Of a stretch of 21,110 nt of DNA, positions 19,366 to 21,110 are shown piece after piece (the stretch's first letter is position 1; each line of letters starts with the position of its first letter). Below the pieces are notes generated by a model. It did not search any database. It was not told the origin of the DNA and saw only the letters and a program-made list of their open reading frames with translations. Source of the stretch: JACMPA01 sp035564115. Its GTDB lineage: Bacteria > Patescibacteriota > Saccharimonadia > Saccharimonadales > UBA4665. Made by a program: the position numbers and the translations under genes. The stretch covers positions 1-21,110 of the forward strand of contig DATMTN010000016.1 of NCBI GenBank assembly GCA_035564115.1, written 5' to 3'.

Positions 19366-20253
19366 TTAGACGTTATCAAGCGTGAGCGTTGTGCAACGGA
19401 TACTGCCGCCACCCTTGCCGAGCTCAGGATTGCTGAGGCGGATAGTGCGTAAGCCATGGGCTTCGATGTCGCTGGCAAACTGGGTGGCGCCACCGTTCAT
19501 GACCACCACTTCACCAGTGGAGACAAGATTGCAGGCGAAAGCCTGTTTGGCTTCAGTCTCGGAGACTTCAATCTTATCCACGCTATCGAGGTTGCGTAGG
19601 GTGTCTTGGCTTTCAGGAGTGAATGCGCTTGGGCACCACGCAATGAGGCCCTTTTGGTCTTCGCTAGGAGCTTTTAGAACAGATAGGGCTAAGTCTAGGT
19701 CGTAGTAGAAACTATCTGGCCATCCCGAGAATGCATTCATAACCATCTGGCCATTTTCGTCTGTAACAGGGACAGCTTGGAGTTGAATGCGCTGGTAACC
19801 TAGCTGGTCGGCTACAAATGCTTGGGCTTCGGGATCGGAGCGGTACACGCTTCCGCAGAATAACAGGTTACCGCAGGGGAGGCAGTCGCCCTGACCACTG
19901 AATTTGAGGCCTTCTGGGACGCGTATGACGGTTTTGCCCTGAGCAGCCAATATTTCGGCTGCATAGGCCTCCTCGGCCTGCCTGGCGTTTGGTAGTGAGG
20001 CCAGAACGGCTGTATCACCTCGTACGACGGCCCAGTTAGCGGTGTAGACGCCATCTTGGCAGTCAACCGGTGGATCAACTTTGATGACCGTAACCCCGGC
20101 CGACTCCAGGGCTTCGCAGATTTTACGGTGTTCCTCGGCGGCTACAGTACGATCAATTGGCGCAACTTGGGTCATGAAAGGGTTGATAGCCTGGTCATCA
20201 GCGAAGTAGTCGACGCCAGACATGAGAACAGTGGTATTAATTTTAGCTGTCAT
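19366..20253 (-). CDS. Guanidino-group-modifying enzyme homologue (arginine deiminase/DDAH superfamily)
   Basis: I chose ATG 20253 (295 aa) because TATAAT ends 9 nt upstream; an ATG at 20274 lies upstream of that box. The fold is the pentein superfamily of hydrolases and amidinotransferases acting on arginine derivatives. Seen in order: INPFM (23-27), DGVYTANWAVV (67-77, aligned with the PDMVFTANA-type motif), FSGQGD (118-123), the Y-Y-D-L-D-L-A-L segment (183-190), AFACNLV (238-244) and catalytic Cys287 in GGGSIRCTTL. The superfamily usually has His in an F-Y-H-L-D context; here the aligned residue is Asp (Y-D-L-D), so normal catalysis is in doubt. Length and motifs are DDAH-like rather than ArcA-like (about 400 aa). 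It may supply ammonia or citrulline, or be a non-catalytic homologue. Confidence 0.82.
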   Translation of the reverse strand: MTAKINTTVLMSGVDYFADDQAINPFMTQVAPIDRTVAAEEHRKICEALESAGVTVIKVDPPVDCQDGVYTANWAVVRGDTAVLASLPNARQAEEAYAAEILAAQGKTVIRVPEGLKFSGQGDCLPCGNLLFCGSVYRSDPEAQAFVADQLGYQRIQLQAVPVTDENGQMVMNAFSGWPDSFYYDLDLALSVLKAPSEDQKGLIAWCPSAFTPESQDTLRNLDSVDKIEVSETEAKQAFACNLVSTGEVVVMNGGATQFASDIEAHGLRTIRLSNPELGKGGGSIRCTTLTLDNV

Positions 20254-20262
20254 AGACCCACT

Positions 20263-20290
20263 ATTATAAGGCATGCGAAAGTGTTGACAA
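20263..20290 (-). promoter_or_regulatory. Promoter of the guanidino-enzyme operon
   Basis: On minus: TTGTCA (20290-20285), a 16-bp spacer and perfect TATAAT (20268-20263), 9 nt before ATG 20253. Confidence 0.75.
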
Positions 20291-20308
20291 TAATTTAAGA
20301 AAATGGTC

Positions 20309-20336
20309 TTGAAATTGTAAAAATCAAGCGTATACT
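20309..20336 (+). promoter_or_regulatory. Promoter of the GC-rich 133-aa gene
   Basis: TTGAAA (20309-20314), a 16-bp spacer and TATACT (20331-20336). Transcription would start near 20343, leaving a leader of about 190 nt. Confidence 0.6.
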
Positions 20337-20352
20337 TGTGACATAACTCACA
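20337..20352. promoter_or_regulatory. TGTGA-N6-TCACA inverted repeat at the predicted transcription start
   Basis: TGTGA (20337-20341) and TCACA (20348-20352) exactly match the half-sites of an E. coli CRP-type operator, directly after the -10 box, where binding would block transcription. No CRP gene is visible here, so it is a candidate only. Confidence 0.4.
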
Positions 20353-20534
20353 GCGGATACTGGTAATTGTGCTAGAGACCCGGAGTTATTTTGCTTTTTT
20401 GACCCTTGTGGTCAAACGCACTTTGAGATCACGAAACGTCGATAGGAACAATGAATGCCCAAGGGCAGGGCATTGATTGTTCCTATCGAGGGACAGTTTG
20501 GCAAGCAACCACCTTACAACCAGTTGGAGGAATG
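20353..20534 (+). other. Structured leader RNA of the GC-rich gene
   Basis: This untranslated leader holds two strong hairpins. The first is TTTGACC-CTTGT-GGTCAAA (20398-20416). The second is a long hairpin at 20439-20489: 14 bp (TCGATAGGAACAAT with its complement), a G-G mismatch, 7 bp (AATGCCC/GGGCATT) and a 7-nt loop. Neither is followed by a T-run, so they are not simple terminators. ATG 20451, which would open a longer frame, lies inside the second stem. Confidence 0.6.
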
Positions 20535-20936
20535 ATGGCTCTGATCATCGAGGCAGACGCAACGACGGACGCGTACAAGCTGTACGAGAACCCCGAGATG
20601 CGCCTCCAGGACGAGCCGACGGACCGCACCGAGATCATCGGACTCCCCGCCGACCCGAAGACCCGACTCACCCTCGGCCAGCACGAGGACGAGCGCATCA
20701 GGCATGGCATGCACTTCGACCGCAAGATGTGCGAGAAGTCGGCCCTGCGCCACGTCAAGCGCTCCAAGCGCAAGCTCAGCGAGGCCCTTCAGCGTCGCCT
20801 GTTCAGCGACAACCCCGGTGACCTGAACGTCTACAGGGCGTTCGACCTCACCAAGCGCGAGAAGGCGCAGGTCAAACTGCACCGCAAGGAGACACGGCGA
20901 TCCCGCATCCTCCTGCCCGAGCTGCAGCCGGCCTGA
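20535..20936 (+). CDS. GC-rich 133-aa hypothetical protein, probably horizontally acquired
   Basis: ATG 20535 follows GGAGG (20526-20530) with 4-nt spacing; ATG 20532 is too close to it, and a frame from 20451 starts within a leader hairpin. The product has an acidic N-terminal half (about 1-60) and a strongly basic, helical C-terminal half (KSALRHVKRSKRKLSEALQR, then LTKREKAQVKLHRKETRRSR), suggesting nucleic-acid or ribosome contact. I do not recognise the family. Codon use is unlike its neighbours: only 12 of 133 sense codons end in A or T, and GAA, GAT, AAT, TAT, TTT, ATT and ATA are absent. It is the only complete gene here ending in TGA. Together with the promoter, structured leader and terminator it forms a self-contained foreign-looking unit. 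Confidence 0.75.
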   Translation: MALIIEADATTDAYKLYENPEMRLQDEPTDRTEIIGLPADPKTRLTLGQHEDERIRHGMHFDRKMCEKSALRHVKRSKRKLSEALQRRLFSDNPGDLNVYRAFDLTKREKAQVKLHRKETRRSRILLPELQPA

Positions 20937-20950
20937 CGGCCCAACAACTT

Positions 20951-21014
20951 CCGGGGTCCGGGTGGAGTGCACTACCGTGCGCACTGGCTTCCAAGCCACC
21001 ACCCGGACCACCGG
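20951..21014 (+). ncRNA. Three-way-junction RNA element in the 3' region of the GC-rich gene
   Basis: The closing stem pairs 20955-20965 (GGTCCGGGTGG) with 20999-21009 (CCACCCGGACC), 11 perfect bp, extended by CCGG (20951-20954) with CCGG (21011-21014) across one bulged A. Inside are two hairpins: GCAC-TACC-GTGC (20969-20980), flanked by AGT/ACT, and GGCT-TCCA-AGCC (20986-20997). It starts 14 nt after the stop codon. No known family is recognised; it may be a regulatory element, a processed small RNA or a stability structure. Confidence 0.55.
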
Positions 21015-21072
21015 TCCTCGCTTGCCCCCAAGGCACCCCCTGTTTCGTGATCTCTCCCTCCTAGATACTTTC

Positions 21073-21098
21073 AAAAGACCCCGACCAAGGTCTTTTTT
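21073..21098 (+). terminator. Terminator of the GC-rich unit
   Basis: AAAAGACC (21073-21080) pairs with GGTCTTTT (21089-21096) around an 8-nt loop, with a run of six T residues (21093-21098). Confidence 0.88.
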
Positions 21099-21110
21099 GT
21101 AGCATCTTAT

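Noticed and set aside
20451..20534. 28-residue N-terminal extension of the GC-rich protein
   Set aside because: Its ATG is inside a long hairpin without a ribosome site; GGAGG precedes ATG 20535.
1..21110. CRISPR arrays, insertion sequences, rRNA genes
   Set aside because: No regularly spaced direct repeats, transposase motifs or rRNA-like sequence seen on either strand.

Overview
The window reads as part of a small, gene-dense bacterial chromosome, most likely Candidatus Saccharibacteria (TM7) or a close Patescibacteria/CPR relative. The hints are a tandem array of type IV secretion (T4SS) pilin-like membrane proteins beside a VirB6-like gene, small lineage-type membrane proteins, an 'RGFAH...' N-terminal membrane anchor, very short intergenic regions and many start codons placed 4-9 nt after a -10 box. 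The genetic code looks standard: no long gene needs TGA read as an amino acid. This assignment is inference; no rRNA gene or marker tree is available here.

Layout. 1-3660: the N-terminal half of an exported protein, probably the extracytoplasmic head of a VirB6/TrbL-like channel, runs off the left edge on the minus strand. It diverges from six tandem pilin-like genes, the last with its own promoter and a strong terminator. 3686-6390: Hsp20, ComF-like phosphoribosyltransferase, two tRNA-Ser genes (UGA, GCU) and a Pro-rich membrane protein. 6422-8103: a 43-aa micro-ORF, a YihY/BrkB-type membrane protein under a 24-bp perfect palindrome, a small membrane protein, and a 27-aa micro-ORF. 8181-11140: a membrane-anchored trypsin-like protease diverging from a membrane-anchored Cys-rich CHAP protein, then tRNA-Ser(CGA), a small membrane protein and tRNA-Arg(GCG). 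11145-13973: a membrane metallophosphoesterase, a 60-aa membrane protein and an XRE-HTH/HAD fusion. 13970-19097: valS, tsaD and a MurE-like ligase lacking the usual N-terminal domain. 19084-20253: a two-gene unit of a guanidino-group-modifying enzyme homologue and a Cys-containing 86-aa protein. 20309-21098: a compositionally foreign transcription unit with promoter, structured leader, a 133-aa protein of about 91% GC3, a three-way-junction RNA element and a terminator.

The surface theme (T4SS pilins, CHAP protein, exported protease, membrane phosphoesterase) suits an envelope specialised for contact with other cells; the rest is translation and cell-wall housekeeping. The observations I rate highest are: (a) tRNA-Ser(GCU) and tRNA-Arg each followed 160-173 nt downstream by a second copy of their own 3' end, with a related structured segment between, which suggests a tiny tRNA-tail-targeting element; (b) the foreign unit at the right edge, whose gene is the only one of 25 complete CDS to end in TGA; (c) the six-paralogue pilin array in which every member has two cysteines before its first membrane helix; and (d) widespread leaderless-type starts.
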